Shown here piece after piece: positions 8,827 to 16,436 of a stretch of 64,000 nucleotides of DNA (the stretch's first letter is position 1; every line of letters starts with the position of its first letter). Source of the stretch: Tistrella mobilis (GTDB lineage Bacteria > Pseudomonadota > Alphaproteobacteria > Tistrellales > Tistrellaceae); the NCBI RefSeq assembly GCF_039634785.1, contig NZ_JBBIAB010000015.1, positions 1 through 64,000 of the forward strand. The letters are read 5' to 3'. A model generated the notes under the pieces. The model did no database searches. It had not been told where the DNA came from and saw only the letters and a list, made by a program, of their open reading frames with translations. The position numbers and the translations under genes are program-made.

Positions 8827-10125
8827 ATGACCCAGTACCGTCACCCCGAGACGGCCGTTCTGCATGCGGGCTATCGTGCGGACCCCACCACCGGCGCGGT
8901 GGCGGTGCCGATCTATCAGACGACCTCCTATCAGTTCGAAAGCACCGCGAAGGCCGCCAACCTGTTCGCGCTGTCGGAGCTGGGCAACATCTATACCCGG
9001 ATCATGAACCCGACCACCGACGTGCTGGAGCAGCGCCTGGCCGCCCTTGAAGGCGGTGTGGCGGCGCTCGCCGTCTCTTCGGGTCAGGCGGCCTCGGCGC
9101 TGGCGATCCAGAACCTCGCCCAGGCGGGCGACAATGTCGTCTCGTCGACCGATCTTTACGGCGGCACCTGGAACCTGTTTGCCAACACGCTGCGCCAGCA
9201 GGGCATCGAGGTCCGCTTCGTCGACCCGTCGGATCCTGAGAATTTCCGCCGCGCGACCGACGACCGGACCCGCGCCTATTACGGCGAGACCCTGCCGAAC
9301 CCCAAGCTCAGGGTGTTCCCGATCGCCGAGGTCGCAGAGATCGGCAAGTCCTTCGGCATCCCGCTGATCATCGACAACACCGCCGCCCCGATCATCGCCC
9401 GGCCGCTTGAACATGGCGCGGCCGTGGTGGTCTATTCCACCACCAAGTATATCGGCGGCCACGGCACCTCGATCGGCGGCATCATCATCGACGGCGGCAC
9501 CTTCGACTGGGAGGCCTTCCCCGAGCGTCAGCCGCTGCTGAACACCCCCGATGCCAGCTATCACGGCGCGGTCTGGACCCAGGCGGTGAAGCCGCTCGGC
9601 CCCATCGCCTATATCATCAAGGCCCGCGTCACCCTGCTGCGCGACCTGGGTTGCGCCGCCTCGCCCTTCAACGCCTTCCAGACCATTCAGGGCCTGGAGA
9701 CGCTGCCGCTGCGCATGCGCGAGCACAACAAGAACGCGACCCTGGTCGCCAAGTTCCTGTCGGAGCATCCGGCAGTGCAGACCGTCACCCATCCGAGCCT
9801 GGCCGAGGGTGAGGCGCGCGCCCGCGCCGACAAGTATCTGAAGGGCGGTTATGGCGCGCTGATCGGCTTCGAGATCAAGGGCGGCGCCGAGGCCGGCCGC
9901 GCCTTCATCGAGGCGCTGAAGCTGCTCTATCATGTCGCCAATATCGGCGATGCGCGCAGCCTGGCGATCCACCCCGCCACCACCACCCACAGCCAGCTGT
10001 CGGAAGAGGAGCAGAAGGCCTCGGGCGTGACCCCGGGCTATGTCCGCCTCTCGATCGGCATCGAGCATGTCGACGACATCATCGCCGATATCGAACAGGC
10101 GCTGGCGGCGGCGACGGCGGCCTGA
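8827..10125 (+). CDS. O-acetylhomoserine aminocarboxypropyltransferase (sulfhydrylase)-like
   Basis: A 432-residue Cys/Met-metabolism PLP enzyme. These enzymes replace the acetyl group of O-acetylhomoserine with sulfide or methanethiol, giving homocysteine or methionine. The PLP lysine lies in VYSTTKYIGGHG, with the N-terminal YTRIMNPTTDVLEQR and the SSGQAASALA phosphate-binding region. Length matches the MetY group (about 430) rather than MetB/MetC (about 390). The ATG has GGGAG about 11 nt upstream. No SAM riboswitch is visible before it, unlike the next gene. MetY is the likely identity, but MetZ-type specificity cannot be excluded. Confidence 0.9.
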   Translation: MTQYRHPETAVLHAGYRADPTTGAVAVPIYQTTSYQFESTAKAANLFALSELGNIYTRIMNPTTDVLEQRLAALEGGVAALAVSSGQAASALAIQNLAQAGDNVVSSTDLYGGTWNLFANTLRQQGIEVRFVDPSDPENFRRATDDRTRAYYGETLPNPKLRVFPIAEVAEIGKSFGIPLIIDNTAAPIIARPLEHGAAVVVYSTTKYIGGHGTSIGGIIIDGGTFDWEAFPERQPLLNTPDASYHGAVWTQAVKPLGPIAYIIKARVTLLRDLGCAASPFNAFQTIQGLETLPLRMREHNKNATLVAKFLSEHPAVQTVTHPSLAEGEARARADKYLKGGYGALIGFEIKGGAEAGRAFIEALKLLYHVANIGDARSLAIHPATTTHSQLSEEEQKASGVTPGYVRLSIGIEHVDDIIADIEQALAAATAA

Positions 10126-10148
10126 TCGGCCGGTCCCTGCGGAATGCC

Positions 10149-10189
10149 GGCAGCGGGCGCATGGCTTTCACCATGCGCCCGCTGCCGTT
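10149..10189 (+). terminator. hairpin terminator after the MetY-like gene
   Basis: A perfect 16-bp inverted repeat (GGCAGCGGGCGCATGG, then its complement) with a 6-nt loop, followed by GTTT. It is very stable but has a short T run. Confidence 0.7.
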
Positions 10190-10248
10190 TCGCAATCGGG
10201 CAGGATTGCCTGCGGTTTCCACATGGCTGCCGTGTTGTGGATCGGCAA

Positions 10249-10277
10249 TTGACGTAAGCGTCTCGGTGTTTTAGGGT
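10249..10277 (+). promoter_or_regulatory. probable metQ promoter
   Basis: TTGACG (10249-10254) and TAGGGT (10272-10277) are separated by 17 bp. Transcription would begin within a few bases of the riboswitch aptamer, as expected for a leader RNA. Confidence 0.5.
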
Positions 10278-10284
10278 GCCGCTG

Positions 10285-10345
10285 TCGCGCCGATTTGAGC
10301 CACAGCTTGCGGGCGCGTTACAAATGCAGCTAAAGCGGAGGGGTC
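10285..10345 (+). promoter_or_regulatory. SAM-II riboswitch (metA motif) controlling metQ
   Basis: The region matches the SAM-II consensus. P1 forms between CGCGCC (10286-10291) and GGCGCG (10312-10317). The conserved GATTTGA follows the 5' arm, and TTACAAATGCAGCTAAAGC (10318-10336) supplies the 3' pseudoknot strand with the invariant GCTAAA. SAM-II elements bind S-adenosylmethionine and switch off methionine genes, mostly in Alphaproteobacteria. Its position directly upstream of a terminator hairpin and of metQ points to transcription attenuation. The match was made by eye to known SAM-II sequences. Confidence 0.9.
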
Positions 10346-10348
10346 GGA

Positions 10349-10379
10349 AACCCGCGCGACGCTGTCACGCGGGTTTTTT
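10349..10379 (+). terminator. riboswitch expression-platform terminator
   Basis: AACCCGCG and CGCGGGTT form an 8-bp stem around an 11-nt loop, and a T run follows (TTTTTTC). It starts about 10 nt after the SAM-II core and 112 nt before the metQ ATG, so it can end transcription in the leader. Confidence 0.85.
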
Positions 10380-10491
10380 CGTGTTTGGTCCGGCAGGTCT
10401 CCCGCAAGGGTGAGGCGGCCGGACGGGATCAGGGTTGCAGCCGCCCCCGTGGCCCCGATCCGACGGACAAGATGCAGGGACACCAGTCCAG

Positions 10492-11307
10492 ATGCGGATT
10501 CTGAAGACGTTGGGCGGCGCGGCCGCCATCCTCGGCCTCGTCGCCGCAGGCGCGGCTTATACGCTCGTCGCCGCCGGCGCGGCACAGGCCGAAGAGATCA
10601 AGATCGGCGTGACCCCCGGCCCCCATGCCCAGATCCTGGAGCAGGTGAAGCCGATCGCCGCCGCGAAGGGCCTCGATATCGACATCATCGAGTTCAGCGA
10701 CTATGTCGTGCCGAACCAGGCGCTCGCCGCGGGCGACATCCAGGCGAACTCGTTCCAGCACCAGCCCTATCTCGACAACCAGAATGCCGATCGCGGCTAT
10801 GGTCTGGTGTCGATCGCCAAGACCGTGGTCTTCCCGCTCGGCATCTATTCGAAGAAGATCAAGAGCCTGGCCGAGCTGAAGGACGGCGATTCGGTCGCCA
10901 TCCCGAACGACCCGACCAATGGCGGCCGCGCCCTGCTGCTGCTGCAGGCCCAGGGCGTGCTGAAGCTGCGCGAGGGGGCGGGTCTCAAGGCCACGCCGCT
11001 CGACATCGCAGAGAACCCCAGGAACCTGCGCATCATCGAACTCGACGCCGCCCAGCTGCCGCGCTCGCTCGACGACACCGCAGCCTCGGCCGTCAACACC
11101 AACTACGCCGTCGAGGCGGGCCTCGACCCGGTGAAGGACCCGATCGCGCGCGAGGCGGCCGAGTCGCCCTATGCCAACGTGATCGCGGTCCGCAAGGTCG
11201 ATGCCGACGCCGCCTGGGCCAAGACCCTGGTCGAGGCCTATCACGACCAGAAGATCAAGGACTGGATCAACGAGCAGTACAAGGGCGCGCTCGTCGTCGC
11301 CTGGTGA
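10492..11307 (+). CDS. metQ: methionine ABC transporter substrate-binding protein
   Basis: A 271-residue NlpA/MetQ-family periplasmic protein that binds methionine for uptake. A hydrophobic signal sequence (about residues 5-30, ending near AQAEE) has no lipobox cysteine, so it looks soluble periplasmic. The mature part starts IKIGVTPGPHAQIL and includes the family blocks NQALAAGDIQANSFQH and NDPTNGGRALLLLQ. The MetN ATPase and MetI permease are not next to it and must lie elsewhere. The SAM-II riboswitch upstream supports methionine as ligand. A strong palindromic terminator follows. Confidence 0.93.
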   Translation: MRILKTLGGAAAILGLVAAGAAYTLVAAGAAQAEEIKIGVTPGPHAQILEQVKPIAAAKGLDIDIIEFSDYVVPNQALAAGDIQANSFQHQPYLDNQNADRGYGLVSIAKTVVFPLGIYSKKIKSLAELKDGDSVAIPNDPTNGGRALLLLQAQGVLKLREGAGLKATPLDIAENPRNLRIIELDAAQLPRSLDDTAASAVNTNYAVEAGLDPVKDPIAREAAESPYANVIAVRKVDADAAWAKTLVEAYHDQKIKDWINEQYKGALVVAW

Positions 11308-11330
11308 TCCGTCCCGCAGATCTCGAAGAA

Positions 11331-11366
11331 CGGGCCGGCCGGGGATATCCCCGGCCGGCCCGTTTG
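11331..11366. terminator. bidirectional hairpin between convergent genes
   Basis: A perfect 32-bp palindrome with CGGGCCGGCCGGGGAT as its left half, followed by GTTT, sits between metQ and the convergent 198-residue gene. It can act on either strand. Confidence 0.7.
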
Positions 11367-11389
11367 CATGTCGGGCTGTGGTGTCGTGC

Positions 11390-11986
11390 TCAAGCCATCT
11401 CGTTGCGGGCGATGCCTGCCGCCTCCCAATAGCCCTCTTCCCAGGTGATGAAGGCCTGGGTGTCGGTTTCATAGGGGTTGTCGGTCGCGGTCTGGCCGTC
11501 CAGGAAAGCGATGAAGCCTTCCTGCAGCTCGCGGACCACCGGCGCCTTGCGCATCGGCGTATCGCCGCCATCGGCCGGCGGCTCGATCGCGCCGTCCAGC
11601 CCGGCGGCCGGGTCGATCACCAGGCCGCGGCGGCGGGCCAGATGGGCGCGGAATTCGGGGTAGCGCATCAGAACGGTGTCGTCGAGCCCTTCCGGGTTCT
11701 CCTTCAGCGCCTCGCGCCCGCGATCGGTGATGCCGAGCAGGCCGTCGCCGACCCGCCGGATCAACCCGGAGACCAGCAGGCGCCGGAGATCGATGACCAC
11801 GCGGCGGTCGAATTCGGCCCGCGCCGCCGGATCGCACAGTTCTGCCGCCTTGGGCGCGATGCGCGCCAGATCCTGCAGCAGACGCTCCCCCACCCGGTGC
11901 TTGTCGGCCGGCTGCATGGCCAGCATCCGGAGCGCGGTGAGCATGATCGTCGAACTCGGCGGGCGGACCTCGGTTTGGAAGGGCAT
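11390..11986 (-). CDS. conserved hypothetical protein with Rmf-like C-terminal motif
   Basis: A 198-residue soluble protein. Residues about 10-100 look like a winged-helix-like region (RRLLVSGLIRRVGDGLLGITDRGREAL). The C-terminus, EGFIAFLDGQ followed by NPY, then a tryptophan and GYWEA, resembles the ribosome modulation factor fold found in short alphaproteobacterial proteins. The start MPFQTEV has GAGGA 8 nt upstream. No enzymatic motif is visible. A link to ribosome hibernation is speculation from the tail motif only. Confidence 0.65.
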   Translation of the reverse strand: MPFQTEVRPPSSTIMLTALRMLAMQPADKHRVGERLLQDLARIAPKAAELCDPAARAEFDRRVVIDLRRLLVSGLIRRVGDGLLGITDRGREALKENPEGLDDTVLMRYPEFRAHLARRRGLVIDPAAGLDGAIEPPADGGDTPMRKAPVVRELQEGFIAFLDGQTATDNPYETDTQAFITWEEGYWEAAGIARNEMA

Positions 11987-12161
11987 GGGTGATGTCCTCG
12001 ACTTTGGTGCTCGGACCGGCGCCGATACCGGCCCTCTTGGTTCAACATGTGGCGGCGACGCGCAATCGTCACAAGGTCGAAAAAAAGGGCTTTTCAAGCG
12101 CACGCCGACTGGCTATAAACCGCGCACCCACTGAGACACGGTGGGGCACGCGAGAGGCTAC

Positions 12162-12238
<77 letters not shown>

Positions 12239-12250
12239 CTCGCTCGGGTT

Positions 12251-12296
12251 TTGAAAACGCCCGGTTCATCTCTGGATGAGCCGGGCGTTTTCCTTT
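12251..12296 (+). terminator. terminator after tRNA-Asp
   Basis: AAAACGCCCGG and CCGGGCGTTTT form an inverted repeat around a loop with its own short pairing (TTCATC/GATGA). It ends in a T-rich stretch. Confidence 0.85.
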
Positions 12297-12411
12297 TGCG
12301 GTATTTGCATCGGCCCGGCACGGCCGCGCGGAAGACTGACGACCAGCGCCGGTTTGTCTGAGGCATGAATCTCTCTGCGCGCATTCGTTTTCAATTGAAC
12401 AACCCTTGATG

Positions 12412-12440
12412 TTGACGGCTGTCGCCCCCCCTCCTAACCT
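12412..12440 (+). promoter_or_regulatory. possible promoter of the MetRS-like gene
   Basis: TTGACG (12412-12417) and TAACCT (12435-12440) are 17 bp apart, 72 bp before the start codon. Confidence 0.4.
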
Positions 12441-12511
12441 TGACGGATCGCGGGCATCGACCCCGCGAGAGGGCATCAACCGCGACAGGGCACAAGGGGA
12501 GAGCCGCGGCA

Positions 12512-13624
12512 ATGACCACGGTGCTGACCGATGAACTGATTCTGTGCGCCGCACCGCCCGGCGACCGGGATATCGATGCGGCCGGTTTCGCATCCATCTG
12601 GCTGGCGGCCGATGTCTATGCCCGCGGCCAGCGGTTGCTGGGCCGGTCGGCCCGGGTGCTGGTCGCGGCGGGTGATGCGCCGCGGCCGCGCAGCAGCCGG
12701 GACGGCAGCCCGCGGGACGGCATCGAAGAGGGCGGCCGCGCGGCCGCCACGCTGCGCCGCGCCGGGATCGGCATCGACGGCGTGCTCACCTTCCAGGGCG
12801 AAGGCCCGGGCGTGCTGCCGCTGCGCCGCCAGCAGGGCCGGCAACTGGGCGACAAGCCGATGCCGGTGCGCCTGACGGTCTTCGCCGGCCGTGATGCCCT
12901 CACCGCCCGCAGCCTGATCGAGGCGGTGGCCGAGATTCCGGATCTGGGGCCGATCACCGATACCCGGATCGTGGCGCCGCCGGCGCTGACCGATCTGTCC
13001 GGCCGCAGTTTCGACCCGTCGACCGGCCGGGCGATCTTCCTGAACGATCTGCTCGACCGGGTCCCGGCCGAGGCGCTGCGCTTCTATCTGGCGCTGATGT
13101 CGGAACCGCACGACGCCCGCGAGCTGTCGCTGGCCGATCTGGCCCGCACTCATAATCTGTTCCTGGTCCGCGACCTCGGCACCTCGCTCGGTGCCATCGC
13201 CAATCTGGACCCGGTGGCCGGCACCGCCCTGCCCCACGACCGGGCCGAGGACGACCTGATCACCGATTTCCGGGCCCGGTTGCATGCGGCACTCGATGGC
13301 CGCAGCTTCTCTCTGGCGGCGCTGGCCGGCGTGGTGCTGGGGCTGAACGGCCAGATGAAACAGGCCCGCCTTTACGGTACGCCCGAGCGGATCCCGCGGC
13401 TCGCCGGCCTGTTCCAGCTGTTTGCGCGCCCGGTGATGCCGGCCACCGCCGATGCGGTCGCAGGCTTCCTGGGGCTCGGCACCGGCTGGGGCGAGGCCTG
13501 GACCCGGGTCGGCGGCGAGATCCCGTCCTGCAGCGCCCGTTTCGTGCGTGGCGCGGCGCCCGGTTTCGACACGGTCGACGAGGCGGATCTGGTTGCGCTG
13601 GAGAGCGGATCGGCTGCCGCCTGA
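12512..13624 (+). CDS. methionyl-tRNA synthetase-like protein lacking HIGH and KMSKS
   Basis: A 370-residue protein. The N-terminus (LILCAAPPGDRDIDAAGF, then LAADVYARGQRLLG) aligns by eye with the Rossmann entry of MetRS, but the HIGH position reads DAAG. Further on, FLNDLLDRVPAEALRFYL and ELSLADLARTHN match the MetRS segment after KMSKS, while the KMSKS position reads SFDPS. The C-terminal helices (GLNGQMKQARLYG ... FARPVMPATADAVAGFLGL) resemble the MetRS anticodon-binding bundle. It is shorter than MetRS (about 510), with most of the connective-peptide insertion missing. Aminoacylation is unlikely. A tRNA-binding or amino-acid-sensing role is conjecture. AAGGGGAG lies 11 nt before the ATG. 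Its family is my recognition, not a search result. Confidence 0.65.
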   Translation: MTTVLTDELILCAAPPGDRDIDAAGFASIWLAADVYARGQRLLGRSARVLVAAGDAPRPRSSRDGSPRDGIEEGGRAAATLRRAGIGIDGVLTFQGEGPGVLPLRRQQGRQLGDKPMPVRLTVFAGRDALTARSLIEAVAEIPDLGPITDTRIVAPPALTDLSGRSFDPSTGRAIFLNDLLDRVPAEALRFYLALMSEPHDARELSLADLARTHNLFLVRDLGTSLGAIANLDPVAGTALPHDRAEDDLITDFRARLHAALDGRSFSLAALAGVVLGLNGQMKQARLYGTPERIPRLAGLFQLFARPVMPATADAVAGFLGLGTGWGEAWTRVGGEIPSCSARFVRGAAPGFDTVDEADLVALESGSAAA

Positions 13625-13670
13625 CCGGGTAGAGACAGTTGACCGGGCGGGCATATCGCCCTCAAACGAA

Positions 13671-13699
13671 AACGGCGGCCGCTTCGCAGCGCCGCCGTT
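13671..13699. terminator. bidirectional hairpin terminator
   Basis: AACGGCGGC and GCCGCCGTT form a 9-bp perfect stem between two convergent genes (MetRS-like on plus, CheZ-like on minus). Confidence 0.65.
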
Positions 13700-13721
13700 C
13701 GCATATCGATGGATCGATGCG

Positions 13722-14273
13722 TCAGTCGAACAGGCTGTCGATGTCGCTCTGCGACACCCGGCTGGCGTCGTCGACCGGGCCGTTGAGCAGCCGGGCATCG
13801 CCCTCGCGCTCCGCCGGCGGCGGCAGGGCCGCCACCTGATCATGGCCCACGATTTCCAGCAGCTCTTCCAGATGGGCATCCACCTGCTGCAGCACCTTGC
13901 GCACCTTGGCGATGCGCTGGCCGGTCAGGTCCTGGAAGCCGCAGGCTTCGTAGAGCGCGGTGATCGCCATGCCGGCATTGTCCAGCGCCGCACGGGCCTG
14001 GCTTTCCGGCGACAGCTCGGCGCTCACCGCATCCAGCGCGGTTTCGATCGCCTCGATCTGCGACAGGATCGCCTCGGTCGCAGCCTCGGTGCCTTCGACC
14101 ACCCCTTCAAGCGCCTGGGTGGCAGAGGCCAGCGGGTCTTCGCTCGCGGCCGGATGCCTCAGCACCGCCACCGCACGCCTGATCCGATCGATGGGCGCGG
14201 CCTGCGGCATCTCCATGCCGACATCGCCCCAGTCGATATCATCGTCTGCAGGCTCGGTCTCGTCCGTCGCCAT
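13722..14273 (-). CDS. CheZ-like protein phosphatase (chemotaxis)
   Basis: A 183-residue, mostly alpha-helical protein. It carries the CheZ signature region ACGFQDLTGQRIAKV near residue 120 and an acidic C-terminal tail SQSDIDSLFD, as used by CheZ to hold CheY. CheZ dephosphorylates CheY-P and ends a chemotaxis signal. No che or flagellar genes are adjacent. The start MATDETEP has AGGAG 10 nt upstream. Confidence 0.75.
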   Translation of the reverse strand: MATDETEPADDDIDWGDVGMEMPQAAPIDRIRRAVAVLRHPAASEDPLASATQALEGVVEGTEAATEAILSQIEAIETALDAVSAELSPESQARAALDNAGMAITALYEACGFQDLTGQRIAKVRKVLQQVDAHLEELLEIVGHDQVAALPPPAEREGDARLLNGPVDDASRVSQSDIDSLFD

Positions 14274-14540
14274 CCGTGCCCGTCTCCTGGCCGTCACGTC
14301 GTCCGGCCGGGGCCGGACCACTTCCCTCAGGCGCCGTCCAGGCACCCGCGGGCAAAGTTTAAGGCATTCACCCCGGGCGGGAAAGCATCCCCGACCGGCA
14401 TTTTCGCAGTGCGGCAGAGACATGCGCCGCGTCGCCGCTCAGAATGCAGGAGGGGCGGTAAAGAATGCGTCAACGCAACCACACGCGATGCAGATATCGC
14501 AGCCGGGCATCGGCCGGCGATGTTCCGCGGCGGGCCCCGA

Positions 14541-15297
14541 TCACTCGCCGAAGATGCGCAGGAAATTTCCGGCATAGAAGGCGGCGCGCTCTGCCTCTGT
14601 GCAACCGCCGAGCGTGGCATCGAAGGATGCGACAGGGTCCCGGCCGCCTTCGATATGCGGATAATCGGTGGAAAACGCATAAAGCCGGCTGTCAGATGCC
14701 CGGATCATCGCCCCCACATCCTCGTGGTGATAGGGCGTGAACAGACACTGGTCCAGAATCTGTTCCGAAGGTCGGCGGGCCGGTGCCCGGCCCGCGCCGC
14801 GAAAGATCTGCGCGGCCGCGGCATCCAGGCGACGCATCATGTCGGGCACCCAGCCGCCGCCGAATTCCGCGATCAGGCAGTGCAGGCCCGGATAGCGCTG
14901 CAGCACGCCGTCGAAGATCAACCGGCTCAGAAAGATCTCGACGCGTTCGGTGGCGAAGACGACCCGATCCGGCCGCGGCGCATCATCGCCGTCCAGCATC
15001 TCGAACGGCACGATCTCCCCCGTGGCGGCCATCTGCCGTGCCACGTCGGGCGGCGGCATGATATGGCAGGCCAGCACCAGCCCCGCCTCGGTCATGCGGG
15101 CCCAGACCCACCCCCGACAGCCGGGGGCACCGGCGCAGAAGGTGGGGCCTGCCAGAAGATCACCGCCACGGGCCGTCAGCGCCGCGACGGTCTCGGCGGA
15201 ATGATGGCCCCGGCCCAGGCACCACCCCTCTGGTCCAGATGGCGCCCCAGGATCGGCGGATCCTCCTCGCGCCGGGTGATCATCTGGTGCAGGTCGA
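14541..15297 (-). pseudogene. amidohydrolase (ACMSD-like) remnant
   Basis: The frame ending at 14541 encodes the C-terminal half of an amidohydrolase-2 family protein: WARMTEAGLVLACH, LQRYPGLHCLIAEFGGGW and FSTDYPHIEGG (the metal-site Asp region). The N-terminal metal motif is not in the same frame. A short family-like segment, GVVDLHQMITRREEDP, is found in another frame near 15250-15290 and stops around 15180. The roughly 150 middle residues are missing. The simplest reading is a frameshifted, internally deleted gene. Upstream the frame runs on into an HPr-kinase-like segment. Confidence 0.6.
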
Positions 15298-15363
15298 CGA
15301 CCCCATCGCCGCCCGCATCCCCAACAGATTTCCAGCGCCAGACGCGGCACCGGCGGCAGCTGC

Positions 15364-15896
15364 CGGGCGGCATCCCGGATCGCCCGGCGCCTGGCCGGCG
15401 CGACCAGCACATCGGCCAGCCGGTGCGACAGGATATCGAAGCAGCCGGCGGGCGACAGGCCGGGGATGGCGGGATCAGGCCGCAACACAGCTGCCTTCAG
15501 CAAGCCTGGCATCGACTGCAGCCGCGGCGGCGGCAAGTGCGTCCAGGCGATAGGGCAGGCGCAACCGACAAGGCAATGGCCATTGCGTTCGGCGATCCGT
15601 ACCAGATCATCGGCAATCGGCTGCCAGCCTGTGCGGGTCAGCGCCGTTGACAGGCTGGACTTGCCGGCCCCCTTCTGCCCCATGATCAGGATCGCCGCAT
15701 CCTGCTTCACCAGGGCCACCGCATGAAACGACACCAGCCCCAGGCGCGACAGCACAATCCGCATCACGGGTTGAGTGAACAGGCTGTATAAATCGTACCA
15801 GACGAGCCCGGCCACACTGTCGGACAGCACCAGCCGTCCATCGCCGGAGATCCGGAAGCGGCAGATCGGTATGCCCTCGGGATTGCCATAACTCGC
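15364..15896 (-). pseudogene. HPr kinase-like domain fragment (PqqD-associated type)
   Basis: The frame encodes RFRISGDGRLVLSD, then LVWYDLYSLFTQPVMRI, then a P-loop in LIMGQKGAGKSSLSTAL and IADDLVRIAE. This is the order seen in HPr-kinase-like proteins found beside PqqD-like proteins in RiPP/lasso-type loci. A TAA at 15897-15899 cuts off the N-terminal domain, and the only usable start is a GTG at 15830 inside the domain. The frame then continues without a stop into the amidohydrolase remnant, so a native C-terminus is not seen. A fusion protein is possible but less likely than decay. Confidence 0.55.
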
Positions 15897-16090
15897 TTAT
15901 TCCTGCCTGACGGCTGCGGCAGTGCAGATGGCGTTTGGCTGGTCGCCTCATCGGCGACGGGCTGATCGATTCAGCTGCGTCAACGACCCGACCGCCCAGG
16001 CACGGCCCGTCCATTGCGGCATCCGTTCAGGAGGTGTATGCCGAGCCGTCCGTGGGCCCACCAGAATCACCCTGCGTCAGCGCCTCGACC

Positions 16091-16408
16091 GTGCCATGCT
16101 CTTTCAGCGCAGAGGGTTCAAACACAGCCCGGCTTTTCTCCGGGCTCACGAAATCAGAACCTGCATGCGACATTCAGATACTCTCTCTAAAAGGCCATGC
16201 TGCTCTGCTTGCGTCGGAAATATATTTCGGCCTGACCGGCGCCGTCAGCCGGCTGACGGCGCCGCTGCGGGACGGGGCATCCCAGGACGAGCTGGTGGCC
16301 CATGTGACCGATTATTACGACGTCACCGAGGCAGATGCCCGCGCCGATCTTGCACGCATCCTGGCCGAGCTTCAGGCCGCCGGTCTTGTCGTGGCGGCCG
16401 AGGCCTGA
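16091..16408 (+). CDS. PqqD-like peptide chaperone protein, start uncertain
   Basis: The reliable part is residues about 30-105: LKGHAALLASEIYFGL, then SRLTAPLRDGASQDELVAHV, then ADARADLARILAELQAAGLV. That is the PqqD fold, which binds precursor peptides in PQQ, lasso and radical-SAM RiPP pathways. The frame has no ATG. I used GTG at 16091; GTG at 16034 is another choice. A strong AGGAGG-ATG pair at 16030-16040 is in a different frame, so a frameshift may have separated the real start from the body. The gene faces away from the HPr-kinase-like fragment. No precursor, cyclase or protease gene is adjacent. Confidence 0.55.
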   Translation: MPCSFSAEGSNTARLFSGLTKSEPACDIQILSLKGHAALLASEIYFGLTGAVSRLTAPLRDGASQDELVAHVTDYYDVTEADARADLARILAELQAAGLVVAAEA

Positions 16409-16436
16409 TCGTTGCCGGATTTGGGCGTGGCCCCGA

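Noticed and set aside
13452-15650. A 732-codon plus-strand frame
   Set aside because: It crosses the CheZ-like gene and the decayed locus with no recognisable domain and no good ribosome binding site.
16038-16190. The 50-residue ORF as a lasso precursor
   Set aside because: No Gly/Ser start with Asp/Glu at position 7-9 and no leader motif; reported only as an ambiguous ORF.
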